Assembly (NCBI RefSeq): GCF_037126465.1 | Contig: NC_088201.1 | Location: forward strand, 7,383,001-7,447,000 | Direction of reading: 5' to 3' | Source: Ornithodoros turicata | Taxonomy: Eukaryota > Arthropoda > Arachnida > Ixodida > Argasidae | Length of the DNA: 64,000 nt | Shown: positions 32,076 through 43,973 of the stretch, one piece after another | Layout: every line of letters begins with the position of its first letter | Numbering within the stretch: position 1 is the first letter of the stretch | The notes under the pieces: model-generated | Told to the model about the DNA's origin: nothing | Database searches by the model: none | What the model saw: only the letters and a program-made list of their open reading frames with translations | Program-made: the position numbers and the translations under genes

Positions 32076-35000
32076 CGTATAGCATGTGTCCGCATAGATA
32101 AACATGTGTCTCGCTTCTTCTCTGCATCTCTGCTATATTGTGTCACGTCTGTCGTTCCAACGATTGATGACCCAACAGAAATGCTTCACAATAATGGTAA
32201 AATAGATAGCATGCTTCACAATGTAAATTTGGAGGAAGAGAGCTGGAAGTGTCGGTACGATCTTGACTTTGCAGCAACAACAACAACAACAACAACAAAG
32301 CGCGTTTGCAGGCTGGCGGCTCGGTTATGTGTGTGCACCCTGGGCAGACTTCAGGGGACTGTGCTGGTACCAGTCTGGAAAGTCTACTGGAAACCCTAGC
32401 GAAAGACACTACATTTCTAAAGTATCCATACGGGATACAATAAAGACATTAGGCAACACAACCAATTGTGGGGTTCTATCCAATCATCTCACAGACTGTA
32501 GCGTGACTTTGGAGTCACCCCCAGGAAGCGTATACGCTGGGTCCATTCGGCCATGCCGTTGGTAATCCCAAGCCAGAACGTCTTTGCTCGGCTCTTGCGA
32601 GATTGCCCTGTCACTCTTAGCGGAATTTCTACACGATATCGCCTCTGTACAATAAATGGCAGCATAAAAATATTGCAATACTGAATCGCTGAATCATTTC
32701 GCGTGATTATTGGACGTCAATGCATAAAGCACAAAACCCTACAAAATAAATATAATAAATAAATATAAATATAAAGCACAAACCCTACAAAGTCCTACAA
32801 AGTGCGAATAGTGTTGTCAGGAGAGACGTTTGCACCCAGGCCCGGAATACCTCAATCCATCCCGAACGCGACAACCTTCTTTTCTTACGAAACAAGACTG
32901 ACCTGTAACACATAATCTGTGCGCAGTTGGCAAAATAACAATTAGAAGGACTTCAGCAGCAGTAAGTCATCAATCACACTGGGAAACGGAAGTTTCAGAT
33001 AGGGTAATGAGCAGTGCAACGTTGCGGAACTTACAACGAGGAGACATTGGGAAATTTTCTATTGCTGCAATGGCTTCGAGCCATTCACTGTAACCAAAGC
33101 AGAAACCGAAAGCAGGCGAGAGCAACGTCACGGCAGTGAAACTGCCGAGTAAAGTTTTGAACTATAAACAATCCACTTTCATTTCAATACTTTGCATGGT
33201 GGCTCTGAGCAACACTTTTTCGCGTTCGCTTCCCTCCTGCGTTGGGCTTGCCAACAAACGAAAACCGAAACTTGCGAGCGCCACGAAAGCGAAACTAAGA
33301 CTGAACTCTCATTGGACGCTCGAAAAAGGGCACGTGATTCATTCTCGTCTGTTGCGCGCACAGGGACCGTTTCGCGGCGCACTAGACGAGCGTAGGATTT
33401 GAAAACAGTGGTGACGGGCAGCGGTGGCGCATCATCAGACACACGGAGGATGTTGGAGGCAGGGCACCGCACACGACTGCAACGTGCTCCATCGTTGTTT
33501 ACCGCCGTGATTGCGCTCAGATAAATTGGTCCTGATAACGTATCCAGACAGCGGTAAGTGATATCTCTCCCGATTATAATGAAGGCGTCATAATACAGGG
33601 ATGGCAGCTCCCACTGAATGTTTTGACTTCGTCTTCTGCTTTTGCCAGCGTTGCCAAAAGATAAGAGTATCTCGTGTTGAGACAAACAAGAGTTGTTACC
33701 ATCATCGAAGCGTACATGCGCTCTAGTTGACTGTCAACGTAGTTTTCTTCAGTTTTTGAGGGTGCATCTGTATTCGTATTAATGTGAGCGGGCTTTTGCG
33801 CCACTGAACGACAGTATCGATCCAGAACAAAAAGACATAATTTGTTTAAATTGTTGAACGCTCCCGAACTGAAATATTAATCTATTTAAGAAACAGGAAA
33901 AGCTTCTTCTATGTAAAAGCGACAAAACATTAGCAATGTTGCCAACCATAACTGTGTAATGCCTCTTTTGTGCATAATTTTTTCTGATATTATTCTTAGT
34001 TATTCAGGATTATACCAAAATATAAAGCATCATGAGCCCGTGTAGGTGAGGATAATCCTAAGCATATGCTGAGCTGAGTTTCCGTGCCAATAGGTCTCAA
34101 GAGTCACTTAAAGTTGCGTAACAATCGTAGGGGGTGGCTTAAAAACAGGAGCTGGAATGGAAAATGCCAGCGAAACCGATATAATTTTACGTAGCCCCCC
34201 CAAAGCGCTTTACAAAAGCTTTATACCCCACGTTAAAATTTTTCATAAACTGTCGTGAAAGCCAGGTTCTGAATAAATGCATCTACATTAAAGCCCATTC
34301 GTTTTCTTTCGTTCCTTCGATAGAGTTCTTCTTTCTGCCACGTGCACTCATTAGCGCCTGTACATGACACGTGCAAATGAGTGCCACACGTTCAGTCCCT
34401 GAGTGAATGGTCTGCACAACATATCGCGGATAGCCGCGAGTCACTCTTTTCCTGTATCAGATATCTTTCACGGTTCAGACATGAAAATTAAAGAGAGAGA
34501 GAGATTGGACTTTTTTTCCCCCGTGAAAGCTCCTCGATTACAGTATTCCTGGATGGATGGGACGTTTTTATGCGGTTTTACATCGTGGATGATCTGTTCC
34601 GCACTTTTCAGGAAAAAAAGAAAGAGAGGAAAAAAAAATATGGAGCTCTGGCAAGCGTAAAACGAAGTGCAACCTTCTACATTCGAACTTTTTGCTGCTG
34701 CTCGGCCGCCGAACCGCGACAGTTTTCTCTGTAACGATAGAAAAGTTATAAATTTTAGGCAGCAGCAAAGCAGTCAAAGTACGTGCGCGAAAAGCCTCCA
34801 TTCCCTATGTCAAGCTGCCGCTCTTCTTGGTTATGCTTGCCGCACGGGATAAGCGAGCTCTCTCATGTAGCTGCTGTTTCAAAGGCTTATAGATTGCGGA
34901 AACCTGTCTCGTTTGTATTCACGTGTAAATGTAAATAATCGGTGCACCCGCAAATTCTCAACAGCATTCCTTGGATTTATCCATTTCAGTTTGCACCGAA

Positions 35001-35440
35001 GGTAATGACAAAAAATTTAATAATTAGTTTTAAATATTTGCCATCTTCCTACTAATGGTAAAAAAAAAAAAAAGATGGGGTTGGCACTTTGGTGCATTCG
35101 AAGCATTGGGCCACAATGGTTGGCCAATCAACTGTTTGACCGTTTGTCACTTCAGTTTGATCACTGGAATGCTTGCCATGATCAAGAACAGCGTTATTTT
35201 GGTGATAAGTGTTTGGTGATTATGATAATGCTTCGCCATGCCATAAAATAATTTTTTACTAACGCTTTTCGTTTAGCGTGACCTGTAAGGGTTGGAACGC
35301 GGCGACAGATGACAACTTTTCGGATGTTACGCAAACAGGAGCAATAACATTAGAGTATACACGTCACATTCTGAATGTCAAAGCGCAGTCGCTCATTGCT
35401 GACAGCAGAAAAAAAAAGAAAAGAAAAAAAGAAAAAGAAG
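32076..35440. other. No gene recognised
   Basis: ACA microsatellite at 32275-32298. A 168-residue minus-strand frame (33685-33179) has no recognisable family; a flanking minus frame (33804-33574) overlaps it. GAAACCGAAA words lie near 33103 and 33262. A-run at 35060-35074. The rest shows no clear ends, exons or RNA genes. Confidence 0.4.
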
Positions 35441-35690
35441 AGGTCATGTTGAAGATTGGAAGGTGGTGGGTGCAAACCCTACCACTGGCTGTGCTGTCTG
35501 GGGCTTTTCCTGGGTTTTTCTGGCAGACTTTCTAGACGGACATCGTCACAATTCCCCCCTGAGGTCGGCCCAGGGCGTCTACTAACCCCCCACTGTCCCC
35601 CACTCCTTCCTGCTGTCCTCTCTCCATCTGTCCATATCTGTACGCCGCTCATAGCCACAGTTGCTTCGCGGCGCGCGCACACACACACGC
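35441..35690 (+). mobile_element. tRNA-derived SINE copy S1, 5' damaged
   Basis: The head retains GGTGGTGGGTGCAAACCCTACC (decayed T arm). The body TGTGCTGTCTGGGGC...GGTCGGCCCAGGGCG...CCTTCCTGCTGTCCTCTC...GCCGCTCATAGCCACAG and GCTTCGCGGCGC match copies S2 and S3. It ends in a CA-rich microsatellite rather than an A tail. Confidence 0.8.
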
Positions 35691-35756
35691 ACACACAAAA
35701 CGGCACTTTACAATTGCACAACCCCGTGAAGGCCCATTACGTACACCGCTAACATT

Positions 35757-35925
35757 GGTGAGTTTTAGTATAACAGGTACGCTGTCGCCTTTGCGTACGC
35801 AAGAGATAGCGTGGCGGTTCTGCGCAATGCGCAAAGCTCCGCTTGCGTGTTGCGCGTGCGCAGAAGCACCAACGCTATACGTACGCAAAGGCGATAGCGT
35901 ACACGGCTATACTCACTATTAAGGC
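35757..35925. mobile_element. Fold-back MITE, family F1
   Basis: GGTACGCTGTCGCCTTTGCG is inverted at the right (CGCAAAGGCGATAGCGTAC). TGCGCAATGCGCAA lies in the centre. Outer ends AGTATA and TATACT also mirror. Same family as 3178-3326. Confidence 0.75.
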
Positions 35926-37703
35926 CAAAATAACTACCACCGGAACCATGACCACAGTACCGTCATGAACGAATGGAAGGTATTTTAGATGAAAAGTGAA
36001 AAAGAATGCCGCACAAGGTATCCCATTGTTCCATTGAATGCCTGAGCAGTAGAAGGCGCCTACATCGTCTCATGTAGGCGTAATAAATGAATTCTGACAG
36101 GTGTTCTCTCTGTCGAGAGGAGAATTTCACCACCTGGTTTTGGAAGCAGAGAGCACTTCGAGAAAGGCCTGCTCGAATCATCAGCTCCGTAGATTCCACG
36201 TCACGTACAGACCTTGTCTGAGAGCTTGGGCGGCGAAACGAGTTAATTGTTGCAAAAGGGAATTGCTCTACACTGCTCATTACGTTCTGGCTTCTGCCCT
36301 GGCTTCATATTTTTTCTTTAGAATCTTGTTTCTTTTTTCTTTACTTTTTTTTAGCATCTGAGAGCATGCGTACTATGAATGTATAGTTTTGAACCGTGTC
36401 TCCCGCATTTTTTGTATTGTGCATTAATGGCAGAGATTTCACTAATGTATGCCGTGGAAGGTTTGAAGTAGTGAAGTAGCAGATTGCAAGGTTTATGCGT
36501 GGCATCAGTATTTAATTTTCCTGTATGTGGGTTGTTCCGTATAACGTGCGTGAGGCAGAAATAGCTGTAAAGGAGTGGACACAAATTTGGGGAGCGCGGC
36601 GCAGGTTGTAAAGGTCCAGCACCTTCGTTTCTCAAAAACCTTTTTGTGAAGAAAACGCTTTAACTTTAAGCTTTCGTTTTATTCTTTGGAATCGTACGTT
36701 ACGATATTGGTTGCATAGCATAGTACAGTTGGGCTGATGTGGGGTTAGGTGGTTATCTCATTTATTATCCCACAATATGTTTTCTCGTATTTTTCTGTCT
36801 AAGCTTTGCCCTTTTTTTTGGGGGGGGGGGGGGGGACTGCGAGCAAGGCAGTTATTTGAGGGAAACTCATTTCTTCTTTCTCCGTGCTGGCATAGCGTCA
36901 CAAAGTAACTGTTGCCATGAGCTCTATGCTAACACGGACAGACGGAGAGGGGGACAGTGTGCGTCCGGGGCCGACATCTCGGGAAAGCTGTACACTGAAA
37001 GAGCGTCTTACCAAAAGGAAATATTGGTGGGCTACTTATCCAGGGTAATGAGTACGTGAATTTCAATGCTGCTTTTGGCTCTTGTAAGGTTTTTATAAAT
37101 AAATTAATTTCTACTAATTTCCACTAAATAAATTAGAATTGCAGATTTGTGCCGCTTAGAAAGGACTGTAACATTTGATGTTGAGCTGCATACTGTACAT
37201 CATTGAGTTTAAGCAAAAAAGAACTATTCTTCTGAGCGGTGTAGTTAACGAGATACACTCGCGCCGTGGGTCCCAACTGTGACATCAGAGGCGCTTCCAT
37301 CATTCCTATTAGTTCTCAGAAGCATGTGATCTCTCCCATAAGAGCTATACCCTGAACACCGTACATGCATAGGGACACTAGCTTGCGCATCGCATCAGCC
37401 TATAGGGCCGCTGTCACACTACCGTGTCTTTTCGCCGGTTTGCTTCAAAAAATAGAACCTAAGGGCAATCGAGCCCCGTAGATTCCAATGGGTCCGTTTT
37501 ACCTCCCTGAAAAACACGGACGAAAAAAAAAAAGACGTTAGTGTCAAACGGGCCTAAGAATGAAGAACAAGAACTTTATTTTGACTTTGGAAAGGGGGGA
37601 GGTTCATCGCCAGGGGTGATACTCTACCCCATTGCTGGTGGGGATGTGGGGAATAAAATAATGAGCCCCTTCACAATAACGATCGAAGTCCGATGGTGTC
37701 CAG
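35926..37703. other. No gene recognised
   Basis: T-rich tract at 36308-36353 and a G-run at 36819-36834. AGAGCTATACCCTGAACACC and nearby show no element ends. Nothing supported as coding. Confidence 0.4.
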
Positions 37704-38453
37704 CACGGATGGGCATAAATACATTTTCTGAGTATTTAAATATAAATACAAAATACTTTATTGAAAAGGGTATTTAAATACTCTTCATAAATACTTTTCA
37801 ACATGAGTATCTAAATACAAAATATAAATACAGTATTTAAATACCGTAACTACTATTATAAATACTGTGAGGAAAATGACATCTGGAATTACAGAAATAA
37901 CGATGATCGCAACAACAAATCAGCAACGAACAATAGCATTTATGTGTTAGATAATCACGGCGATTTTAATATTAGAAGTTTATCGAAGACTGCATCTTTT
38001 AGGCATCTTCTGTTTTGCCGTATACAATCGGATTCGCTAAGAAGAAAAGCATCTCCTCAGGTGCCCATGAAAAAATGATTGTACTTAATTTGACGAAGAT
38101 GCTTTGTACAACGAGGTCGGTAGTCGCGACCGTTGTCCGCAACAACAGTGAGAAACTTGTCATCTAAAATGGTTTGTTGCATGCGCATGCTAGCGCAAAC
38201 ACGGCATAACTGCGCCCCAAACTCACCCTTCTTCCCGAAAGGTAAAATGCAAGGCAACTTAAGAGTCAGTATATAGTACTGTATTTAGGAGTAGTTATCA
38301 AGTATTTACAAGAATAAATACCCGAAAATTGGTATTTAAATATAATTATAAATACATTTTGCAAGTCTGTATTTAAATACAAAATATAAATACATGTATT
38401 TATATTTTAAATAGTATTTTAATTACAATGTACTTAAATACTGCCCATCCCTG
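37704..38453. mobile_element. hAT MITE, GTATTTAAATAC type, CACGGATGGGC ends
   Basis: The left end CACGGATGGGCATAAATAC mirrors the right end (CAGGGATGGGCAGTATTTAA on the other strand). The 8-bp duplication GTGTCCAG is perfect (37696-37703 and 38454-38461). Both end regions, about 150 bp each, are packed with GTATTTAAATAC words. The centre (37870-38270) is unlike the ends and has no transposase. Confidence 0.92.
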
Positions 38454-38494
38454 GTGTCCAGAAATGTCAAAAGAGCTTTGAGCGCAGAGCGTTG

Positions 38495-38527
38495 CTGGGC
38501 TGGATTGGGCAGCCCAATCCAGCCCAG
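38495..38527. repeat. Perfect 16-bp-arm palindrome
   Basis: CTGGGCTGGATTGGGC and its exact inverse are separated by a single A. It begins 34 bp after the duplication of the preceding hAT element. Confidence 0.9.
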
Positions 38528-39138
38528 AGTTAAGAATGAGCAGCAAGGCGACTCCTTAAAATTCCTTCCCTGTAGGTTTTCTCTTACGGACGCCCAAAGG
38601 CACAAATATTCACCAAAAGGACAGAATAGTGTCGAATGCCGCAGGTTACTGTGGCAACCACCAAACATACCTGGCGCGTGGCGCGCTCATTTCCTGCGAG
38701 TAATTCTATGTGACATCTTGCAAGTGCAACCAGTTCGTGATCGCAATAAAGAACGCGCGTTTTCTTTTCTTTTTCTTTTTTCTTCCGAAAACTGTAAAAT
38801 AACGGGTCTTTGTTCGTCGTCCTTCGTGGGCTTCGCGAGAGGAAAAACTGAATATTCTACTATGTGTAGTATAATACTGCTGGCAGTGATGGCAGTGCTG
38901 TGTGATATTGCACGTGTTCCAGGTGCATAAAGGACTTGTTCTCTGTTGTGCTACCGATTTTGTCTGATACATGTTTGTATGGTTTTTCATTTTTTAATTA
39001 TTATTTTTAATATTCAGCAGCCTGCTGGGTGTACCACATTGAGCGGGTCACGCACGAGAAAGAAATATTGCGGCATCCGAACGTAACGAACCGATAAACG
39101 TTGAAACGGGCAGCATTTCTTTGGGTCAGAGGAAAACT
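38528..39138. other. No gene recognised
   Basis: An open frame covering 38454-38930 starts inside the hAT target duplication and has no known domain; I do not accept it as a gene. Confidence 0.4.
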
Positions 39139-39226
39139 TTGACGACACGCACAAAAACGAAGTGGACACAGAGACTTTTCTGAGCCTCTGTGTCTTTTGT
39201 GTGTCTGTGCCGTTTTTGTGTGTCAA
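39139..39226. repeat. Imperfect palindrome P2
   Basis: TTGACGACACGCACAAAAACG at the left pairs with the inverse of CGTTTTTGTGTGTCAA at the right, and GACACAGAG pairs with CTCTGTGTC inside. It has the GTGGACACAGAG word seen with small changes in palindromes P4, P6 and P7. Confidence 0.65.
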
Positions 39227-39523
39227 CCATTTAACGTTTCACGTATCCACTAGCTAGCTTGCCTCCTATATCTACTGCTTTGTTTATCAATAAAACGTTA
39301 TTGTACCATTTCCACGTTACAAAACAAAGTTAATGATCGTAACGAATTAACGATCACGTGGCTCGAATGACATAAGTAGCGCGTGTGTGCGATAATACTG
39401 ACAAAATATTCCAGAAATCAGATTACGGAGATATCCATCGGTTCGAGCTATATATTCAGTTCTGCACCTCATAGCCCTGGCGCTATGATGAATAAATGTT
39501 GATTTTTTAAATATATTTCGTAT

Positions 39524-39971
39524 CATACATTGGTAGTAATGTCATTACTGTAATGAAATTACAGTAATGAATTACTTTTTCTGGTAACTTGTAGTGTAAT
39601 TCATTACTTTTGACATTATGCAATCTGTAATATAATTTAATTACATTTGGGCAGTAATTTTAATGACATTGCTCATCACTTTTTACAAAAGAATCGAGTC
39701 TGTGTTCTATGTTGGCACTTGGCAGAAAGAGAGTTGGCAACTGGCGAGTTAAAAGAATTCCAAGGCCCACAATGAATTTCCACATCCTCAACATCGTTAC
39801 GATTAAGCTCGCAGTAAAGACTTTGTAATGTCATTACTTTTTCGTGGTAATTGTAAATGTAATTTCATTACATTTCAGTTGCAGTAATGAGTAATGCAAT
39901 TTAATTAAATTCTAGCTGGAGTAACGAGTAATGTAATTTAATTATATTTAGAAGTAATTTACCCAGGTATG
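39524..39971. mobile_element. hAT MITE, TAATGTAATT type
   Basis: The 8-bp duplication TTTCGTAT is perfect (39516-39523, 39972-39979). The ends are CATACATTGGTAGTAAT and the inverse CATACCTGGGTAAATTAC. Both sides are packed with GTAATTCATTAC-like words; the centre near 39680-39820 differs. 448 bp, no transposase. Confidence 0.82.
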
Positions 39972-40013
39972 TTTCGTATCCACACCTATAGTCTGAAAGA
40001 CGATAGTTGATCA

Positions 40014-40118
40014 GTTGACGAGAGGTCAGCGAGTGCCCGGTGGTGGGATTCGAACGCACAAGCTCTGTGGTTGCCGATCAGGTGTGCTATACCAAATCCC
40101 CATCGCGCTCTCGTCAAC
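40014..40118 (-). repeat. tRNA-like sequence with 11-bp inverted flanks
   Basis: GTTGACGAGAG (40014-40024) is perfectly inverted at 40108-40118. On the minus strand the core has GGATTTGGTATAGCACACC (A-box and D-arm like), GATCGGCAACCACAGAG (anticodon-arm like) and GTGCGTTCGAATCCCACC (T arm, B-box). It looks like a tRNA-derived unit whose terminal stem has been replaced by a longer one. Confidence 0.6.
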
Positions 40119-40376
40119 ATACCCAGGCCTCGTTCATGATGACACGGACACGCACGTTCACCCTGGCGTAGTGTAACAACTCCCATCTTTCAGATCATTG
40201 CTTGGGCGTTGGCTTGGCTTAAATCGATTTGTTTGCAAAGCTCCTCAAGCTCCTCAAACAAAGTTTGGTTTAATAGAAAGATATTACCTTTCCCAGGAAG
40301 GAGCGTGATTCGATGCCCTAACAATAACAACCTGAAAAAAAAAATGGCTAGGAAGCAAGCGAGCTGGTGAAGATGA

Positions 40377-40516
40377 TGCATGATGTAAAACCCCGAAACT
40401 AGGGAACACGAAGGGACAGACACAAACACGAAGTCTCAATTGAAACTCTCTCTCTTGAGACTTCGTGTTTGTGTCTGTCCCCTCGAGACTATAGTCTCGA
40501 GGTTTTACATGATGAA
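40377..40516. repeat. Long palindrome P3
   Basis: GGGACAGACACAAACACGAAG and CATGATGTAAAAC at the left are mirrored at the right. The loop is AATTGAAACTCTCTCTC-like, and the right arm carries an extra small palindrome CTCGAGACTATAGTCTCGAG. Confidence 0.85.
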
Positions 40517-41324
40517 TAATAACGTGTCCAGAAGCTTCGAGTTAGATGCTTTTGCGACTGTTCGGGCATTGGCTTTCTACGCCTATCTATGAGTCGCATT
40601 AGCTTTGCACGGACACAAGTTTCCTAGCTGATCAGCGAGTCCAGCTGTGAGAATAAGCCTCACAAGGGCTTGCAGTGTTTGAACCCGTGCATGGAGTTTT
40701 TTTGCACGTGGGTGGTCAGATTTAAAATGTAGCTCCGCTCATGCGTTAAGTAATTATTAGTACATCGATGTCAATCAATCAATTAGTGAATCAATCGAAA
40801 CGAATAAATGTAATGTATTGCAGCAATTGTCTTTTGCACAGCTGTGCTACCTATATGTTCATGAAAGTCGAAAACCGTGAACAAAACATTTAAGCTTGCG
40901 TGAATCTTTGCGCTGCACAAAAATGGAACACTCCCGCGATCTGGGATCGCTGGGGCATCCCGTCCATAATATGGCGTGGCACATAAGTTAAATTCTATGA
41001 AGAAGCCCAACGGAGGACTCCATACAAAAATGCATCGTACAATAACCGCTACCTCAAAGGACTTCTCCCTGACATTTGTGGTTGCCCGCTACGCGACTTC
41101 TATATATACGCAGTGACATATTGTTTAATAATTGGGGGTTTACGTCGCAAGACTATTTCCTCACTGATGTAGAAATTTATTTGAAGCGCACGAATCGACG
41201 CGTTCTGTACTCGGGCTTTTCGAAGTGATGGCCAGCAGTTATGCACGGTGTTCCGTCGTTGGAAAAATAAGCTCGTAAACCGTAGGCGGCGTTAACGCAA
41301 ACCGGTGAAACGCGTGGAGTTATG
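40517..41324. other. No gene recognised
   Basis: Low-information intergenic sequence; no ends, RNA genes or exons seen. Confidence 0.4.
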
Positions 41325-41877
41325 CAGAGTTGTACGTAACGCGTTACTAGTAATTGCGTTACTAGTAATCAGTTACTTTTTTCAGTAAATTTTAACGTAA
41401 TCAATTAATTTTGTGAGCAAGTAATTTTCCAAGTAATCTGATTACAATTTTCGGTAATCAATTACTGAGTAATCGATTACTTTTTTAACCTTCTATCAAC
41501 AATGGCAACACTTTTCAGCAAGCCCGATCTTCGACTGAAGCAATGACGGGGAGGTCACTGTGACGGCCGTCTCTAGTCCTCACGTGTTCCATGCAGACCA
41601 CAGAAATACGATAATTCCTTACAACCGCGACCTACTGGAGCAACAGTAATAACAGTAACAAAACGAAGCGGATGTTTCAACGCCTATACGATCGTCCTCA
41701 TCTGGGACAGGAGGCGAGACAATTTAAAAGTAACGGGAAATGTAACGCGTTACATTTGTAATCGGTAACGTATTACATTTTTGATGAAGTAATTTGTAAC
41801 GGTAAAGAATTACTTTTCGCGCAGTAGTAACAGTAATTGTAATCAATTACATTTTTCGAGTAACGTGTACAACTCTG
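41325..41877 (+). mobile_element. hAT MITE copy B (GTAAT type)
   Basis: The ends CAGAGTTGTAC and GTACAACTCTG are perfect inverses. The 8-bp duplication GAGTTATG is perfect (41317-41324, 41878-41885). End regions are arrays of GTAATCAATTAC and GTAACGCGTTAC. It is nearly identical to copy C, which lies 2.7 kb away in the opposite orientation. Confidence 0.95.
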
Positions 41878-42081
41878 GAGTTATGGAGCCCGTTGCTTTG
41901 TCCGTCGAGACTGCCAAGACGATGCCGTCAACCGATGGTGGCGAGGGAGTAAAAGTTATGGCGCTTAATTGCAGAATCGGCCACATGCATATCAGGGCAT
42001 CTTCTGGCTTCATACTCACAGGCCTTTCAGTGATTTGCATGAAGAAGCATGGATTAGAGAGTTGAAGGAAGGTGAACCATA

Positions 42082-42261
42082 CGCTCTAAGAAAAAAAAGG
42101 TAGAATTTTCTACCCATCTCGGTTGAGCTGTATTGCAACCACATTTCTACTCAAACCAAGTTTACCTTTTGGGTATAACTGCAGAGTAGAAACAAACTAC
42201 AGAATACAAACTGTCGTTCTACCAGCTTGGGTAGGAAATTCTACCTGTTTTTCTTAGAGTG
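42082..42261. mobile_element. Small MITE, CACTCTAAGAAAAA ends
   Basis: CGCTCTAAGAAAAA at the left mirrors TTTTTCTTAGAGTG at the right, with TA on both sides. Inside, GGTAGAATTTTCTACC and GGTAGGAAATTCTACC mirror each other. 180 bp. Confidence 0.85.
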
Positions 42262-43302
42262 TACATTTGCGAGCAAGTAACAGTATTGAGAATACCTCAC
42301 AATATCGTGCAGACAACTTAGGTGGCGTACCGCGCAAGCAATGTAAAACAAATGCATCACGCGAAAAGCGGTGTATCACTGCGTGCAACACGCGTGCTGA
42401 ACAGTCTGTTTTTCCGCTCCGGAAGTGAACCGAAACCGAAACGCTATGGCTGGAGCCAACCCAGATCCCTTCAAAATGGCTAACCTTTCCCTTCCTTTTT
42501 TTTTTTTTCAAAAAAAAAAAAAACATCATTAAACACATCCTGCCGCTTCAAAATAACGGTTCCAATGTCTGGTCCATTAGTGCCAAATATACCACGTATC
42601 TTTTACCCACTGGGAAAATACAGCGCAGGCGCACTGTATGACAACGACAACAGGCAAGTGCACGAGTTTTCATTATTATTATTAATATCGTTATTATTTC
42701 CCTCGAAGTTCTATATATAGCAGTGCTCTCAGCACAATACGGTCGCGCCATTTCCACGTTTTTTTTTTTCTTTTATGCAAAGGTCAGGAAAAAAAGACAC
42801 AGAAGCACGACGAGGAAAAAAAAATGGCGGTGAAGAAAAGTGTTCGATCGGTGGTAGGTCATCAGCACAAGCTATTGGTAGCAGGTGTTGGAATCAAGTA
42901 GAACTGCACTTTCGCAGAAAAAAAAAAAAAGAGAGAAAACGAAAAAAAAAATGGGATGGAGGAGGGGCGAGGAGGCAAAAACCGACATCCTTGATCTTCG
43001 GACTGACTTTCATTGATATTTTCGAATGTCGGTAGACGACAATGAAGAGGAAGAAGTCGCCGACTAAGTGGACGCACCCTTTAGCCGTCTATAGCTTCAA
43101 TGAAGATTAAGTTGACGCTCACAGTATGTAAAACGGTGAGCCATAAAAGTCCCTATTATACGCAGAACGTGCTGATCAAGCAGCTCACAATAAACGACGC
43201 GGACTTAAGCGGAGTAGAAGCTAGGAAAAGAAAGAATCAGAGGATAAACATTCTCGTTAGAAAAATATTTCCGTTTACACGTAGTGAAGCGAAGAGCATA
43301 TA
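42262..43302. other. No gene recognised
   Basis: T/A runs at 42497-42524 and 42920-42950. GAACCGAAACCGAAACG at 42427-42443 resembles words flanking 56588-56780. No gene. Confidence 0.4.
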
Positions 43303-43511
43303 CAGGGTGTTTCAGTTAAATCCCCGGGCTAAATAATTCGCGAACGGGTGCACCAATCCACGAACTTTCTTTTTTAGAAGTATCTGTCCGATACCACCTA
43401 CAAGCTGCACACCGTGTGAATGAGTGGGAGGCGCTCATTATTAAAATAAAAATGCAAATGAGTTTCGTCAAAAAGCGTATCTTCTAAAGCAGGGCGCTGT
43501 CGGCATTAAAA
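43303..43511 (+). mobile_element. Single arm of the fold-back family seen at 30478
   Basis: It starts CAGGGTGTTTCAGTTAAATC after a TA and follows the left arm of the 30478 element (CCCGGGCTAAATAATTCGCG and onwards) for about 209 bp to GGCATTAAAA. It then breaks and continues directly as a SINE head on the other strand. The second arm is missing. Confidence 0.88.
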
Positions 43512-43580
43512 CCTGAGACGGTCGTGGGATTTGAACCCACCACCTCCCTGTGACCTTGGAGCTACGAAGATCCGGTAAAC
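43512..43580 (-). repeat. SINE head fused to fold-back arm
   Basis: On the minus strand: GGTGGTGGGTTCAAATCCCACG (T arm, B-box) followed by ACCGTCTCAGG, the start of the SINE body, and then the fold-back arm. An A-rich tract flanks it at 43588-43612. Confidence 0.65.
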
Positions 43581-43663
43581 ATTCTAATAAAAAAAAACAA
43601 AAGAAAGAAACAGTAAACTACCTAGCACACATTCGTAGAAAAGTATCTTTCAAAAATCGCTAG

Positions 43664-43961
43664 ACCAGCTCCCGTGGCATACTGGTTAGGATGATCGCTT
43701 TCCACGCCGAGACAGGGAGGCGACACGGGTTCGAATCCTGTCACCCGCTGTGCTGTCTCAGGTTTTTCCCTGGGTTTTCCGAAGACTTTCCAGACGAATG
43801 TCGGCACAGTTCCCCCTGAAGTCGGCCCAGGACGCATACTAACCCCCGTGTCCCCACCATTCCTTCCTGCTGTCCTCTCTCCATCTGTCCACATCTGCAC
43901 GCCGCTCATAGCCACAGTTGCTTCGCGGCGCTAACGCGGGATTAACAAAAAATAATAACAA
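43664..43961 (+). mobile_element. tRNA-derived SINE copy S2, complete with duplication
   Basis: Head: GTGGCATACTGGTTAGGATG (A-box), then GACACGGGTTCGAATCCTGTC (T arm, B-box). Body: TGTGCTGTCTCAGG, a Pro/Gly-rich TCCCTGGGTTTTCCG stretch, GAAGTCGGCCCAGGACGC, CCTTCCTGCTGTCCTCTC, and GCCGCTCATAGCCACAGTTG. Tail: GCTTCGCGGCGCTAACGCG and an A-rich end. The 12-bp duplication AAAAATCGCTAG is perfect (43652-43663, 43962-43973), proof of retrotransposition. Confidence 0.95.
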
Positions 43962-43973
43962 AAAAATCGCTAG

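Noticed and set aside
38454..38930. 158-residue open frame on the + strand
   Set aside because: It starts inside a hAT target duplication, runs through a hairpin, and shows no domain, splice signal or codon pattern of a gene.
41660..41715. Hammerhead-like CAGATGAGGACGA...GGCGTTGAAAC inside hAT copies B and C
   Set aside because: The first core box has A in place of U and no good helix II forms next to GAAA, so I do not call a ribozyme.
42775..43035. Lys-rich small protein frame
   Set aside because: Composition comes from A-rich runs; no homology features and no promoter evidence.
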